A DNA stretch of 64,000 nt from Sphingosinithalassobacter sp. CS137 (GCF_014334115.1 NZ_CP060494.1:2758501-2822500), one strand, 5' to 3'; counted from the first letter of the stretch, positions 27,398 to 37,758 are shown. A program made the numbers and translations. The notes: generated by a model not told the origin, from the sequence alone.

Positions 27398-30300
27398 ATG
27401 AAGACACAGATTCGGATAGCAAGTCTGATGGGCGGGATTCCGCTCATTGCGAGCGCAACCGCCGCGATGGCGCAGGACGCAGTGCCGCTGCCCGGCGCAG
27501 CCACTTCGGCCGGTGCCCAGGACGCGGCGCCGCCGCAGACCGCGGCCGACGTGCAAGATGCCACGCCCGAGGAGATTGTCGTCATCGGATCGCAGATCCG
27601 CGGCGCCGATGTCGCCGGGGCGCTGCCCGTCACGGTGTTCAACGAGCAGGATATCGACGCAATCGCGCCGACCAGCGGCGACGAGCTTTTCCGCGCCATC
27701 CCGCAGGCCGGTGACGTGGCGTTCAACGAAAGCCGCGACGCGGGCGGCATCAACGACGCGCGCGGCGACGTGGCCTCGATCAACCTGCGCGCACTTGGCA
27801 CCGGCAACACGCTGGTGCTGCTCAACGGCCGCCGCATGGTGCTCCATCCGGGTACCCAGACCGAGAATCTGGTTCCCGTGCAGAGCGTCAACACCAACGC
27901 CATTCCGGTGATGGGCGTGCGCCGGGTCGAGGTGCTGCTCGACGGCGCAGCGGCGATCTACGGATCGGACGCGGTGGCCGGGGTGATCAACACCGTGCTG
28001 AAAGACAATCTCGACGGATTCCGCCTGACCGGCGAAGTCGGCTTTACCGACGAATCCGACCAGCATGAGTATCAGCTGGCGTTCGAAGGCGGGCACACCT
28101 TCAATGACGGGATGACGAACATTTCGGTGTTCGGCGCCTTCACGCACCGCGATCCGCTCTATGCCGTCGATCGCTTCAACGCCCGTTCCAGCGATATGCG
28201 GCCCCTGGTCGAAGGAACGCCGTTCGCAGGCGATGCGAATTTCGACAACACCTCGGTCGACGGCATATGGGGCGAGTTCCTGCGGCTCAACAGCGACTAT
28301 AGCCGTTCGAGCACGACCGCGCGGGTGAACGGCGCGGCGCTGACGACGAGCGGCGCCTTCCACATTCAGCCGGACACCAATGAGGGGTGCATCGCGCCTG
28401 GCCCGGTCGCCAACACCTGCTGGGACAATTCGACTCTCTCCACGCTGTCGACCGACAACAACCTCAAATATGACATCAACACCGAGCGGACGATTCTCGG
28501 CCGCAATCAGCGCTTCAACCTGTTCACCTTTCTCAACCACGAATTCGACAGCGGCATCCGCTTCTTCGGCGAGATCGGCTGGTACCACGCCGACTTCCAG
28601 TCGATCCGCGAGCAGGAGACCGCGCTGTCCAACCAGCGGCTGATCGTGCCTGCCAATGCCTATTGGAACCCGTTCGGCCCGGTCGGCAGCCCCAATCGAA
28701 TCCCCGGCCTGACCGGCGTCTCCACCGCGGGCGTTCCGCTTGAGCTTCAGGATTACCGTCCGGTCGACGCCGGGCCGATGGTGGTCGATGTCGTCAACGA
28801 CACCTATCGCTTCGTCGGTGGGTTCCGAGGACAGCTAGGCGGCTTCGACTGGGAAACCGCCGCGCTCTACTCGAAAGCGCGGACGGTCGATTCGATGCGC
28901 ACGATCAGCCTCACGCTGTTTCAGGAGGCGCTCTCGCGCACCGACTCGAGCGCGTATAATCCGTTCAACGGCGGCGACCCGTTCGACCCGCAGCGGCGCG
29001 ATTCGACTCCCAACGCGCGAAGCGTGATCGACAGCTTCATGGTCGACATCTCGCGTGCGAACGAGACCGAGCTGGCGCTCGCCGATTTCAAGATCAGCAC
29101 CAACGATCTGTTTCGCCTGCCCGGCGGGCGCGTCGGCATGGCAGCAGGCGTCGAGTTCCGGCACGAGACCTTTTTCGACGATCGCGACGACCGGCTCGAC
29201 GGTACCATCGTGTTCACCGCGCTGGACGGCAGTTCGAACGGCAGCGATGCGATGGGTGCCAGCCCCACTCCCGACAGCCGCGGTTCGCGGGAAGTCTATT
29301 CGGCGTTCCTCGAATTCGCGGTGCCGCTGGTCTCGCCCGAGCTCGACATCCCGCTCGTCCATTCGCTCGATCTCCAGCTCGCGGGCCGCGCCGAAAGCTA
29401 TGAAGGCTTCGGCAGTGTCGCGAAGCCGAAGATCGCCGCGTCCTGGTATGTCTTCCCGCAGTTTCAGCTGCGCGGCTCCTGGTCGCAGGGCTTCCGTGCG
29501 CCGAACCTTCCGCAGCTGTTCGAGAACGGCGTCGAGCGGGCGAACACCCGCACCGACTGGATCCGCTGCGAGGCCGATCTGCGCGCCGGGCGGATCAGCA
29601 GCATCAACAACTGCGCCCAGGGGCAGAGCGTGGTCAGCAATCGCTCGGGCAGTCGCGATCTGACGCCGGAGGAATCGGACAATCTCTCGGTCGGTGCCAC
29701 CACTCAATTCGACTTCGGCGGCAACGGCGGGCGGTTGACTCTGACCGCGGACTATTGGGAAATCCGTCAGAAGGATGTGATCGGCATCCTCGGCGACAGC
29801 AACGCGCTGATCCTCGACTATCTGCTGCGCTTGCAGGGCTCGTCCAACCCGCTCGTCGAGCGGGCGGCGCCATCGCCCGAAGATATCGCCGATTTCGCAG
29901 GCACGGGCCTAGATCCGGTAGGCGACGTCATCCAGGTGTATGATTCCTACATCAACCTGACGCCGCGCACCGTCCGTGGCTTCGACCTCGGGCTCTATTA
30001 TTCGGTGCAGGACACGGGCCTCGGCGATTTCTCGCTGCGGGCGAATGCGGCACGGTTGCTCGAGTTCTACCAGACGCCGGGCGAGGTCCAGCAGGAGCTG
30101 CTCGACGCGCAGGCGGCGGGCGTGATCCCGTCGACCATCACCATCCCCGGTGCCGAAGACCTGATCGAGCAGAACGGCCGTCCCAAATGGCGCGGCAGCG
30201 CGAGCCTGACTTGGCGCTCGGGTTCGTGGGGTGCGGGCTGGTACGGCTCTTACGTGGGCCCGGTGACCGACACCTCGGCATCGCTGGACGACGGCACGCG

Positions 30301-30511
30301 ATTCCGCGTGGACTCGCACATGACGCACAGCCTGTACGTCCAGTACACGGTTCGCGACGGAAGCGCGATGGACGGCACCCGCTTCCGGCTCGGTGCGCGC
30401 AACATCCTCGACGAGCTGCCGCCGATCGCCGACCAGACCTACGGCTACATCGGCGACCTCTACAGCAATCGCGGCCGCCAGGTGTACGCCTCGGTCAGCA
30501 AGCGGTTCTGA
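27398..30511 (+). CDS. TonB-dependent receptor (operon with dadA)
   Basis: A 1037-residue outer-membrane transporter. After the signal peptide (cut near AMAQ|DAVP) comes a TonB-box-like stretch and the plug domain (about 55-180: EEIVVIGSQIRGADVAGALP, DINLRALGTGNTLVLLNGRR as SINLRALG, and VEVLLDGAAAIYGSDAVAGV). The 22-strand barrel ends with VYASVSKRF, the aromatic C-terminus needed for outer-membrane assembly. The GSQIRG signature places it with the sphingomonad/xanthomonad receptors that often take up peptides or oligosaccharides. AAGGGGG precedes the ATG. Co-transcription with D-aminoacylase and transpeptidases suggests a gamma-glutamyl or N-acyl-D-amino-acid substrate. Confidence 0.94.
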   Translation: MKTQIRIASLMGGIPLIASATAAMAQDAVPLPGAATSAGAQDAAPPQTAADVQDATPEEIVVIGSQIRGADVAGALPVTVFNEQDIDAIAPTSGDELFRAIPQAGDVAFNESRDAGGINDARGDVASINLRALGTGNTLVLLNGRRMVLHPGTQTENLVPVQSVNTNAIPVMGVRRVEVLLDGAAAIYGSDAVAGVINTVLKDNLDGFRLTGEVGFTDESDQHEYQLAFEGGHTFNDGMTNISVFGAFTHRDPLYAVDRFNARSSDMRPLVEGTPFAGDANFDNTSVDGIWGEFLRLNSDYSRSSTTARVNGAALTTSGAFHIQPDTNEGCIAPGPVANTCWDNSTLSTLSTDNNLKYDINTERTILGRNQRFNLFTFLNHEFDSGIRFFGEIGWYHADFQSIREQETALSNQRLIVPANAYWNPFGPVGSPNRIPGLTGVSTAGVPLELQDYRPVDAGPMVVDVVNDTYRFVGGFRGQLGGFDWETAALYSKARTVDSMRTISLTLFQEALSRTDSSAYNPFNGGDPFDPQRRDSTPNARSVIDSFMVDISRANETELALADFKISTNDLFRLPGGRVGMAAGVEFRHETFFDDRDDRLDGTIVFTALDGSSNGSDAMGASPTPDSRGSREVYSAFLEFAVPLVSPELDIPLVHSLDLQLAGRAESYEGFGSVAKPKIAASWYVFPQFQLRGSWSQGFRAPNLPQLFENGVERANTRTDWIRCEADLRAGRISSINNCAQGQSVVSNRSGSRDLTPEESDNLSVGATTQFDFGGNGGRLTLTADYWEIRQKDVIGILGDSNALILDYLLRLQGSSNPLVERAAPSPEDIADFAGTGLDPVGDVIQVYDSYINLTPRTVRGFDLGLYYSVQDTGLGDFSLRANAARLLEFYQTPGEVQQELLDAQAAGVIPSTITIPGAEDLIEQNGRPKWRGSASLTWRSGSWGAGWYGSYVGPVTDTSASLDDGTRFRVDSHMTHSLYVQYTVRDGSAMDGTRFRLGARNILDELPPIADQTYGYIGDLYSNRGRQVYASVSKRF

Positions 30512-30513
30512 CG

Positions 30514-32136
30514 ATGATTCGCTCCGCAGCAATCGGCGGAGTGCTGTGCCTGACGATGCTGGCCGCGGCATCGTCAGGACGTACCTCGGAGCCGGGCGTC
30601 TCCCTTCGCCCGGCTCCGCTTTCCGCCCCACGCACGATCGACGCGATCGTCGCGGGCGGCCGTGTGATCGATGGAAGCGGCGCCGCGCCGCGGAATAGCG
30701 AAGTGGGGATCGACGACGGCCGGATCGTCTATGTCGGGCCCCGGCCGGCAGGCGTTACGGCAGAGCAGATGATCGACGCGACGGGGCTTACGGTGGTTCC
30801 CGGCTTCATCGATCCGCACACGCACTCGGGTTCGGACGCGCTGTCCGACGAACCGGGCCGACGGCTCCTCGCCAATCACTTGCTCCAGGGCGTGACGACG
30901 ATCGTGATCGGCAACGATGGCGGTGGAGATCCCGATGTCGGCGCGGTCCTCACGCGATTGGATCGACAGCCGGCTGGCCCCAATGTCGCGGCTTTCGTCG
31001 GCTTCGGGGCCGTGCGCCGCCTGATTCTCGGCGAAGCGGATCGTGCGCCAACGGCGGACGAGCAGCGTCGGATGGAGGGGCTGGTCGGCGCGGCGATGTG
31101 CAATGGTGCGCTCGGCCTGTCGAGCGGGCTCTATTATGCGCCGCAGAGCTTCGCGCACACCGAGGAAGTAATCGGTCTCGCCCGTGCGGCCGCCCGGCGC
31201 GACGGCATCTATGAAACGCATCTGCGCGACGAGGGCAGCAGCTCGATCGGGCTGCCCGCCGCGATCGAGGAGGCGCTGACGATCGCCGAATCCGCCGGGC
31301 TGCCGCTCCACATCGCCCATATCAAGGCGCTGGGAGTGGATGCGCAGGGTATGGCGCCGCGCGTGATCGCCCGGATCGAGCGCGCGCGCACCGAAGGACT
31401 GCGCGTGACGGCGGATCAATATCCCTGGGAAGCGTCGAGCACCCGTCTCGCCAGCGCGCTCGTGCCGCGGTGGGCGATGGACGGCGGCCGCGCGGCGATG
31501 GTGGCTCGGCTGCGCGAGAACGGCGCGCGGCTTCGGGAGGGAATGGCCGAACAGCTGCGCGTGCGCGGCGGCGCGGGCGCGGTACTGTTGGTCGACGGCC
31601 GGTACCAGGGACAGCGGCTCGATGCGATCGCGAGCGAGTGGGATGTTGCGCCCCTGGACGCTGCGATCCGGCTGTTGATCGAAGAACCCGGCGCCGGCAT
31701 CGTTTCCTTCAACATGGCCGACGCCGATATCGAGGCGTTTGCGCGGCAGCCGTGGGTCGTCGCCGGATCGGACGCCAGCGGCGGCCATCCGCGCGCCTAT
31801 GGCAGCTTCGCGCGCCGCTGGCGGCTGTTCGTCCGCGAGCGGCCGGTGATGACCGAAACGGAGTTCGTCCGCCGCGCCAGCGCCACCACCGCAGATCTGT
31901 TGGGGCTGAAGGGGCGCGGGCGCCTGCTCGCCGGCCATGCCGCCGACATTGTGATCCTCGACCCCGCAGCGTACCGCGAGCGCGCCACCTATGCGGCGCC
32001 GGAGCTTCCGGCGTCCGGCGTCCGCCATCTATTCGTCAACGGCCGTCTGGCCGTCGCAAATGGCGTACCGACCGGCACATTCGCCGGGCGCTTTCTCGCC
32101 AAGCCGCGCCAACCCGACTGGAATTGCCCGGAATGA
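30514..32136 (+). CDS. N-acyl-D-amino-acid deacylase (D-aminoacylase), exported
   Basis: A 540-residue amidohydrolase with a signal peptide, so probably periplasmic. It would release D-amino acids from N-acyl-D-amino acids. The metal motif PGFIDPHTHSGSD (His102, His104) is intact, and later ligands are in ETHLRDE and LHIAHIKALG, with the catalytic Asp in VVAGSDASGGHPR. In the position where classical D-aminoacylases have the bridging Cys (GNCG), this protein reads GNDGGG. The start is two bases past the TBDR stop, and its stop overlaps the symporter start as ATGA. Confidence 0.9.
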   Translation: MIRSAAIGGVLCLTMLAAASSGRTSEPGVSLRPAPLSAPRTIDAIVAGGRVIDGSGAAPRNSEVGIDDGRIVYVGPRPAGVTAEQMIDATGLTVVPGFIDPHTHSGSDALSDEPGRRLLANHLLQGVTTIVIGNDGGGDPDVGAVLTRLDRQPAGPNVAAFVGFGAVRRLILGEADRAPTADEQRRMEGLVGAAMCNGALGLSSGLYYAPQSFAHTEEVIGLARAAARRDGIYETHLRDEGSSSIGLPAAIEEALTIAESAGLPLHIAHIKALGVDAQGMAPRVIARIERARTEGLRVTADQYPWEASSTRLASALVPRWAMDGGRAAMVARLRENGARLREGMAEQLRVRGGAGAVLLVDGRYQGQRLDAIASEWDVAPLDAAIRLLIEEPGAGIVSFNMADADIEAFARQPWVVAGSDASGGHPRAYGSFARRWRLFVRERPVMTETEFVRRASATTADLLGLKGRGRLLAGHAADIVILDPAAYRERATYAAPELPASGVRHLFVNGRLAVANGVPTGTFAGRFLAKPRQPDWNCPE

Positions 32137-33461
32137 ACGACACCAACATGCCTCCGACAGCTCCCGCACCGACGAGCGATACCGGCGAGCGCTCGCCCGG
32201 ACCCCTTCGGCGGTCGCTGCGCTGGTGGTTCGGCGTGGCGCTGTGGAAGCGCATCCTGGCGGCGCTGGTGGTCGGTGCGGCGGTCGGCCTCGCCTGGGGG
32301 CCAGGGGTCACTGCGATTTCCTGGATCGGCGAACTCTTCATCCGACTGATCCGGATGCTGGTGGTGCCGCTGGTATTCCTGACGATAGCCTCCGGGGTCG
32401 CCGCGCTTGCCGATCCGAAGCGGCTCGGGAGCATCGGTGTGAAGACGCTGGGGATGTATGTTCTCACCACTGCCCTGGCGGTGACGACCGGCCTTGTCGT
32501 GGCGACACTGCTCGCGCCGGGCGTCGGCGCGAGTTTCGCCGATGCGGCACCCCGTGCGGTCTCTCCGCCGCAGGACACCGCGCGCATGTTTCTCGAGATC
32601 GTACCCGACAATCCGATCGGCGCCATGGCGAGCGGCGCCACTCTGTCGGTGATTTTCTTCGCCGTGCTGATCGGCGCGGGCGTGATCGCAGCGGGCAAGG
32701 AAGGCGAGCCGATCCGAAAGCTGCTGGCCAGCGGCAGCGAAGTGATGCTGAAGATCGTCGGCTTCGTGATGGAAACCGCGCCGTTCGGCGTCTTTGCGCT
32801 GATCGCCGTGGTCATGGGAACGAGCGGCCCGGCGAGCTTCTTCGCAGTGCTAAAGCTGGGCCTGTGCGTCGTCGTCGGCTCGGCGATCGTCACGCTGGTC
32901 ATCCATGGCGGGATCGTGGTTCGGCTGATGGCGTGGCTGCCGCCGCTGCCCTTTTTCCGCGGCATCGCCGACGCGATCATGGTCGGATTCTCGACCTCGT
33001 CGAGTTCGGCGACGCTCCCGGTCGCGATCCGGGTGGCGGAGCGCAACCTTGGCGTCTCGCCGCCGGTTGCTTCGACCGTGCTGCCGCTCGGCGCGACGAT
33101 CGGCATGGACGGGGCGGCGATGTATGTCGCGATGCTGACGCTCTTTGCGGCGCAGGCGTTCGGTGTTGATCTGACGTTCGGCGACTATCTGGTGATCGCC
33201 GGTACCACGACGATCGTCGCGATGGGCGTGGCGCCTGTGCCCTCGGGGTCGCTGTTCGTGCTCGCCGCCGTGCTCGCCGCGATCGGCGTGACGCCCGAAC
33301 AGACCGCGATCGTCGTCGGGTTCATCCTGCCCTTCGATCGCATTCTCGACATGATCCGAACCATTCCGAACGTCACGTCGGACCTTTCCATCGCGACTGC
33401 GGTCGCCCGCTGGGAAGGCGAGATGGACGTGGCCGAATATCTTTCGAAGGACGACGTATGA
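32133..33461 (+). CDS. Dicarboxylate/amino acid:cation symporter (DAACS, GltP type)
   Basis: A 442-residue inner-membrane transporter of the glutamate/aspartate/C4-dicarboxylate family. After a polar N-terminus come eight TM helices and two re-entrant hairpins. The serine-rich hairpin is GFSTSSSSATLPVAI, and the TM7 motif reads GATIGMDGAAMY, where N-M-D-G is more usual, so one cation ligand may differ. The C-terminal hairpin region includes PVPSGSLFVLAAVL. It overlaps the deacylase and the transpeptidase at ATGA junctions on both sides, so it is probably translated in step with them. I infer import of glutamate (D or L) freed in the periplasm. Confidence 0.92.
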   Translation: MNDTNMPPTAPAPTSDTGERSPGPLRRSLRWWFGVALWKRILAALVVGAAVGLAWGPGVTAISWIGELFIRLIRMLVVPLVFLTIASGVAALADPKRLGSIGVKTLGMYVLTTALAVTTGLVVATLLAPGVGASFADAAPRAVSPPQDTARMFLEIVPDNPIGAMASGATLSVIFFAVLIGAGVIAAGKEGEPIRKLLASGSEVMLKIVGFVMETAPFGVFALIAVVMGTSGPASFFAVLKLGLCVVVGSAIVTLVIHGGIVVRLMAWLPPLPFFRGIADAIMVGFSTSSSSATLPVAIRVAERNLGVSPPVASTVLPLGATIGMDGAAMYVAMLTLFAAQAFGVDLTFGDYLVIAGTTTIVAMGVAPVPSGSLFVLAAVLAAIGVTPEQTAIVVGFILPFDRILDMIRTIPNVTSDLSIATAVARWEGEMDVAEYLSKDDV

Positions 33462-35185
33462 TCCGGTCGCCGCTGCGCCGTGCCGCGCTTCTCCTTGCCG
33501 GCATTCTGCTCGCGTTCGGCTCGCCTGTCTTTGCACAGAGCCGCCACCTTCTCGAATATCCGTCGATCCATTCGCCGGTCGTCGGCACGCGCGGGATGGT
33601 CGTCAGCCAGAACGCGCTTGCCAGCGAAGTCGGAGCGCAGATCCTGCGCGACGGCGGTAACGCCGTGGATGCGGCGATCGCCGTCGGCTTCGCCCTCGCG
33701 GTCACGTTGCCGCGGGCCGGCAATATCGGCGGCGACGGCTTCATGACCGTCTATGATGCCGCCAGCGGCGAAGTGCGGGTGATCGACTTCCGCTCGGTCG
33801 CGCCGGCACGCGCGACGCCCGCGATGTTCGTCGATCCGCAGGGGCGCGAACGGCCCGAAAGCAGCTATGGCTATCTTGCTCCCGCAGTGCCGGGGACCGT
33901 CGCGGGGCTGGAATATGCCCACCGCAAGTGGGGAAGCCTGCCATGGGAGCGGCTGGTGGCGCCCGCGCTGGCGATGGCCCGCGACGGCGTGCGGCTGACC
34001 GCCGACGAGGCATTCGTCTTCGGTTGGGGCCGCGAGCGCCTGGGCAACAGCGTTTCGGGACGCGCGACCTTCTACAAGTCGGACGGGTCGCTCTATGCCA
34101 AGGACGAGCTGCTGCGGCAGCCGGATCTCGCCTGGTCGCTCGGCGAGATCGCCCGCGGCGGCGCCGCCGCCTTCTATTCGGGCGAGATCGCGCGGCGGAT
34201 CGAGGCCGACATGCGGGCGCACGGCGGGCTCATCACGCGCGCTGATCTCGCCGGCTATCGGCCGATCGAGCGCGATCCGCTGGTGGGCAGCTATCGCGGT
34301 ACCACCATCTACACGACGCCTCCCGCCAGCGCCGGCGGCGCGGCGCTGCTCAACATGCTCAACATGCTCGAGCATTTCGATCTCCGCGAAATGGGGCTCG
34401 GCTCGGCGGCGTCGCTGCACGTGATGGCCGAGGCGATGAAGCTCGCCTATCTCGACCGGTACCAGTCGCTCGGCGATCCGGCCTTCGTGACGGCGCCGGT
34501 GCGCGGCTTCGTCTCCAAGGAATATGCCGCCGAGCGCGTGCGGCTGATCGATCCCGAGCACGCCACACCGATCGCCGAACTCGCGCCGGGCGATCCGCTC
34601 GCCTACGAGAGTCCGTCCACCACCCATTTCTCGGTTGCCGATGCCGCCGGAAACGTCGTCTCGACGACCTATACGCTGGGGTCGGACTTCGGTTCGGGGG
34701 TGATGATCGCGGGCACCGGCATCCTGCTCAACAACCAGATGAACAACTTCAGCCACGAACAGGCATGGGAGGCGCAGCGCACCGGAGCGCCGCCGCCGAT
34801 GAACGCGCTCGAACCGGGCAAGCGGATGCTTTCGACGCAGATGCCGACATTGGTGTTCAAGGACGGCAAGCCCTGGCTCGTCACCGGGACGCCGGGCGGC
34901 AGCACGATCATCACTTCGGTGCTGCAGGTCATCGTCAACACGATCGACTATGGCCTGAACGTCGCAGAGGCGACGCACCAGCCGCGCATCTATCAGGGCA
35001 CGACCGACACGCTCCGCGTCGAACCCAACTTCAATCCGGACACGGTGGCCGCGCTGCGGGCGCGGGGTCACCGCATTACCTCTGACGAGACCATGGGCAG
35101 CGCGCAGTCGATCATGATCGAGAACGGCCTGTTCCTCGGTGCGGCCGATCCGCGCCGTCCGGGCGCCGAGGCGGTGGAGCCGTGA
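33458..35185 (+). CDS. ggt: Gamma-glutamyltranspeptidase 1, periplasmic
   Basis: A 575-residue Ntn hydrolase that cleaves gamma-glutamyl bonds and is activated by self-cleavage. A Sec signal peptide (cut near VFAQ|SRHL) sends it to the periplasm. The large subunit has the signature DGGNAVDAAIAVGFALAVT, GGDGFMTVYD and AVPGTVAGLEYAH. The nucleophile is Thr388 in PSTTHFSVAD, followed by the small subunit with TYTLGSDFGSG, NNQMNNFS and GTPGGSTIITSVLQV. Length is standard. It is one of two adjacent, divergent GGT genes (the next starts at 35185), which is unusual. Confidence 0.94.
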   Translation: MIRSPLRRAALLLAGILLAFGSPVFAQSRHLLEYPSIHSPVVGTRGMVVSQNALASEVGAQILRDGGNAVDAAIAVGFALAVTLPRAGNIGGDGFMTVYDAASGEVRVIDFRSVAPARATPAMFVDPQGRERPESSYGYLAPAVPGTVAGLEYAHRKWGSLPWERLVAPALAMARDGVRLTADEAFVFGWGRERLGNSVSGRATFYKSDGSLYAKDELLRQPDLAWSLGEIARGGAAAFYSGEIARRIEADMRAHGGLITRADLAGYRPIERDPLVGSYRGTTIYTTPPASAGGAALLNMLNMLEHFDLREMGLGSAASLHVMAEAMKLAYLDRYQSLGDPAFVTAPVRGFVSKEYAAERVRLIDPEHATPIAELAPGDPLAYESPSTTHFSVADAAGNVVSTTYTLGSDFGSGVMIAGTGILLNNQMNNFSHEQAWEAQRTGAPPPMNALEPGKRMLSTQMPTLVFKDGKPWLVTGTPGGSTIITSVLQVIVNTIDYGLNVAEATHQPRIYQGTTDTLRVEPNFNPDTVAALRARGHRITSDETMGSAQSIMIENGLFLGAADPRRPGAEAVEP

Positions 35186-36894
35186 TGCGGGCGCTGCTGA
35201 TCCTCGGAGCGACGGCGCTTTCCGCCTGCGCTCCCGCCGGAACCGCGCAGCGAACGGCGATCGCGCCGCCGCCGCAAGCGCATTCGACTGCAGGGCAGGC
35301 GTTCGTCGCCGCCGCGCACCCGCTCGCCGCCGAAGCGGCCATCGCCGTGCTGCGCCGGGGCGGCAGTGCCGTCGACGCGGCAGTTGCAGTGCAGGCGATG
35401 CTCAGCCTGGTCGAGCCGCAGAGCTCGGGGCTGGGGGGCGGCGCGTTTCTTGTCCGCTACGATGCCGCAGCCCGATCGGTCACCGTCTATGACGGCCGCG
35501 AAACGGCGCCTGCCGGAGCGACGCCGGACATGCTCCTCGATGCCGAAGGCAGGCCGCTGCCGTTCGCGACGGCAGTGCTGAGCGGTCGCGCGACGGGAGT
35601 GCCGGGCGTGGTGCGCATGCTGGGGCTGGCGCACGAGCGGCACGGCAGGCTCGCCTGGTCGGCGCTGTTCGACGAGACGATCGAGACCGCGGAGGCGGGT
35701 TTCACCGTCACGCAGCGGCTCGAACGCTTCGTCCACGGCGATGCGCCGCAGGCGAGCGCGCCCGATGTCGTGGCCTATTTCCGCAATGCGCGCGGCGAGA
35801 GGATCCGCGCCGGCGACACGCTCCGCAATCCCGCCTATGCGGCCTTTCTCCGCAGGCTGGCTGACGGCGGTCCGGACGTCATGTACTCGGGTGAGACTCC
35901 GCGCCGGATCGTCGCCCGGCTGCACGAGGGCGCGCTGCCCAGCAGCATCACCGAGGCCGATTTCGCAGCCTATCGCCCGGTCGTTCGCGAGGGGCTGTGC
36001 AACGGCTATCGCGTCTATGTCCTCTGCGTGCCGCCGCCGCCGTCGAGCGGGGTCGGCCTGTTGCAGCTGATGGCGCTGGTTGAGCATACCGACATCGCCG
36101 AGCGCGGCCCGGCCGATCCGCTCGCCTGGGTGCAGTACGCCGAAGCGAGCCGTCTGATGTATGCCGATCGCGACGCCTATGTCGGCGACACGCCGGACGT
36201 GCCGGTCGCGGGCATGCTCGATCCCGGCTATGTGGCCTCTCGCGCCGAGCGGATCGGCCGTCGCGCCGGGCCGCCGCCGCAGCCGGGAACGCCGCCCGGG
36301 GTGGTCGCCGGATCCGCGGATGCGACGCACGAGGTCGCCGGCACGTCGCATTTCATCATCATCGACAGCGAGGGCAACGCGGTTTCGATGACGACTACGG
36401 TCGAAAGCTATTTCGGCTCGGGCCGAATGGTCGACGGTTTCTTTCTCAACAATCAGATGACCGATTTCTCGTTCGTGCCGAGCGGGCCCAATGCGATCGC
36501 GCCCGGCAAGCGGCCGCGCTCGTCGATGACGCCGACGGTGATCCTCGATCGCGACCATCGGCTGGTGGGGGCGATCGGCTCGCCCGGCGGCAACGCGATC
36601 CTGGCCTATGTCTCGAAGGCACTGATCGGCGCGATCGACTGGAATCTGCCGATGGCCGAGGCGATCGCGCTACCCAATCTCGTCGCCCGCGGCGCGCGGT
36701 TCGACGGAGAGGCGAGCAAGTTCCCGCCCGACATGCTGGGGGAGATGGCGACGCGAGGCGTGCTGGTCAGGCCCGGATCAGGCGAGGACTCGGGGCTTCA
36801 CGGCGTCGTCCTTCGCAATGGCCGGTTCGACGGCGGCGCCGATCCGCGCCGCGACGGAGTGGCGCGCACCATCACACTCGAGAGGAGGGACTGA
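35185..36894 (+). CDS. Gamma-glutamyltranspeptidase 2, lipoprotein
   Basis: A 569-residue GGT homologue. The N-terminus is a lipoprotein signal (LLILGATALSAC|AP), so it is probably membrane-anchored in the periplasm. The fold motifs are RRGGSAVDAAVAVQAMLSLV, SSGLGGGAFLVRYD and GVPGVVRMLGLAH. The nucleophile is Thr ~387 in VAGTSHFIIIDSEGN, where GGT1 has TTH and this protein has TSH, then TTTVESYFGSG, NNQMTDFS and GSPGGNAILAYVSKA. The start could be GTG 35182 or ATG 35185; both overlap the stop of GGT1. The two GGTs differ enough to suggest different acceptors or substrates. Confidence 0.92.
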   Translation: MRALLILGATALSACAPAGTAQRTAIAPPPQAHSTAGQAFVAAAHPLAAEAAIAVLRRGGSAVDAAVAVQAMLSLVEPQSSGLGGGAFLVRYDAAARSVTVYDGRETAPAGATPDMLLDAEGRPLPFATAVLSGRATGVPGVVRMLGLAHERHGRLAWSALFDETIETAEAGFTVTQRLERFVHGDAPQASAPDVVAYFRNARGERIRAGDTLRNPAYAAFLRRLADGGPDVMYSGETPRRIVARLHEGALPSSITEADFAAYRPVVREGLCNGYRVYVLCVPPPPSSGVGLLQLMALVEHTDIAERGPADPLAWVQYAEASRLMYADRDAYVGDTPDVPVAGMLDPGYVASRAERIGRRAGPPPQPGTPPGVVAGSADATHEVAGTSHFIIIDSEGNAVSMTTTVESYFGSGRMVDGFFLNNQMTDFSFVPSGPNAIAPGKRPRSSMTPTVILDRDHRLVGAIGSPGGNAILAYVSKALIGAIDWNLPMAEAIALPNLVARGARFDGEASKFPPDMLGEMATRGVLVRPGSGEDSGLHGVVLRNGRFDGGADPRRDGVARTITLERRD

Positions 36895-36896
36895 CG

Positions 36897-37757
36897 ATGC
36901 GCCTGCCGCTTGTTCTTGCCGCGATGGCGATGATGCTCGCTGCTGCGCCGATCGCGGCGCAGGAAGTCACCGTCGAGCAGGTTGCGTTCCCGAGCCGCGA
37001 CGGCGAGACGCAACTGGTCGGCTATGTGTTCAAATCCGACGACGCGAATGGCCCCGCCCCCGCAGTGGTGATGCTGCACGGCCGGTCGGGCGCCTATTCG
37101 AGCCGCGCCGAGGGGCGCTACGACGCCACGACCCTGTCGGCGCGGCACAAGGCGTGGGGCAGGCTGCTCGCCCGCCGCGGCTATGTCGCGCTGATGCTCG
37201 ACGATTTCGGGCCGCTCGGCTTTCCGCAGGGCTTCGGCCGGTTCACCTATGACGAACGGCCCGAGCAACTCGACGAAGTGGCGCGGCGTCCGCTCCATGC
37301 CTATGGCGCGCTGCGTTACCTGCGGACCCGCGCGGATGTCGACGGGGCGCGAGTGGCGTTGCTCGGCTGGTCGAATGGGGGCAGTGCGACGCTGGCGGCG
37401 ATGGCCGACGACAAGCCGGGCGACATGCAGGCGATCGGCTTTCGCACCGGCGTCGCGCTTTATCCCGGCTGCGGGCTGAAGGGGCGGTTCGATCGCAGCG
37501 GCTATGTGCCCTATAATCCGGTGCGGGTGTTCATGGGATCGGCCGACGCCGAAGTGTCGCCGACCCTGTGCCAGCGCTTCGTGCGGCGTTCGCGCAACCG
37601 CGGCGGCGACATTGAGATCCGCATGTTCGAGGGCGCTGAGCACAGCTATGACACGCCGATCCGGTCCCGCCAGTCGGTGCCTGCCAACGCCGCGGCGAAA
37701 GCGGCGACCGAAGCCGAAATCCTCTCCTGGCTGGATGCGAAGCTGAAAGGCGAATGA
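36897..37757 (+). CDS. Dienelactone-hydrolase-family alpha/beta hydrolase, exported
   Basis: A 286-residue alpha/beta hydrolase with a signal peptide ([22 protein letters not shown], cut near IAAQ|EVTV, described by its cleavage site). The nucleophile elbow is [10 protein letters not shown], with Ser where classical dienelactone hydrolases have Cys. The acid and base lie in [10 protein letters not shown] and [10 protein letters not shown]. Oxyanion-side sequence [20 protein letters not shown], in part [10 protein letters not shown], fits the DLH family. The substrate is unknown; in this operon an ester or peptide from the same polymer is possible. It starts two bases after GGT2. Confidence 0.85.
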   Translation: MRLPLVLAAMAMMLAAAPIAAQEVTVEQVAFPSRDGETQLVGYVFKSDDANGPAPAVVMLHGRSGAYSSRAEGRYDATTLSARHKAWGRLLARRGYVALMLDDFGPLGFPQGFGRFTYDERPEQLDEVARRPLHAYGALRYLRTRADVDGARVALLGWSNGGSATLAAMADDKPGDMQAIGFRTGVALYPGCGLKGRFDRSGYVPYNPVRVFMGSADAEVSPTLCQRFVRRSRNRGGDIEIRMFEGAEHSYDTPIRSRQSVPANAAAKAATEAEILSWLDAKLKGE

Positions 37758-37758
37758 C

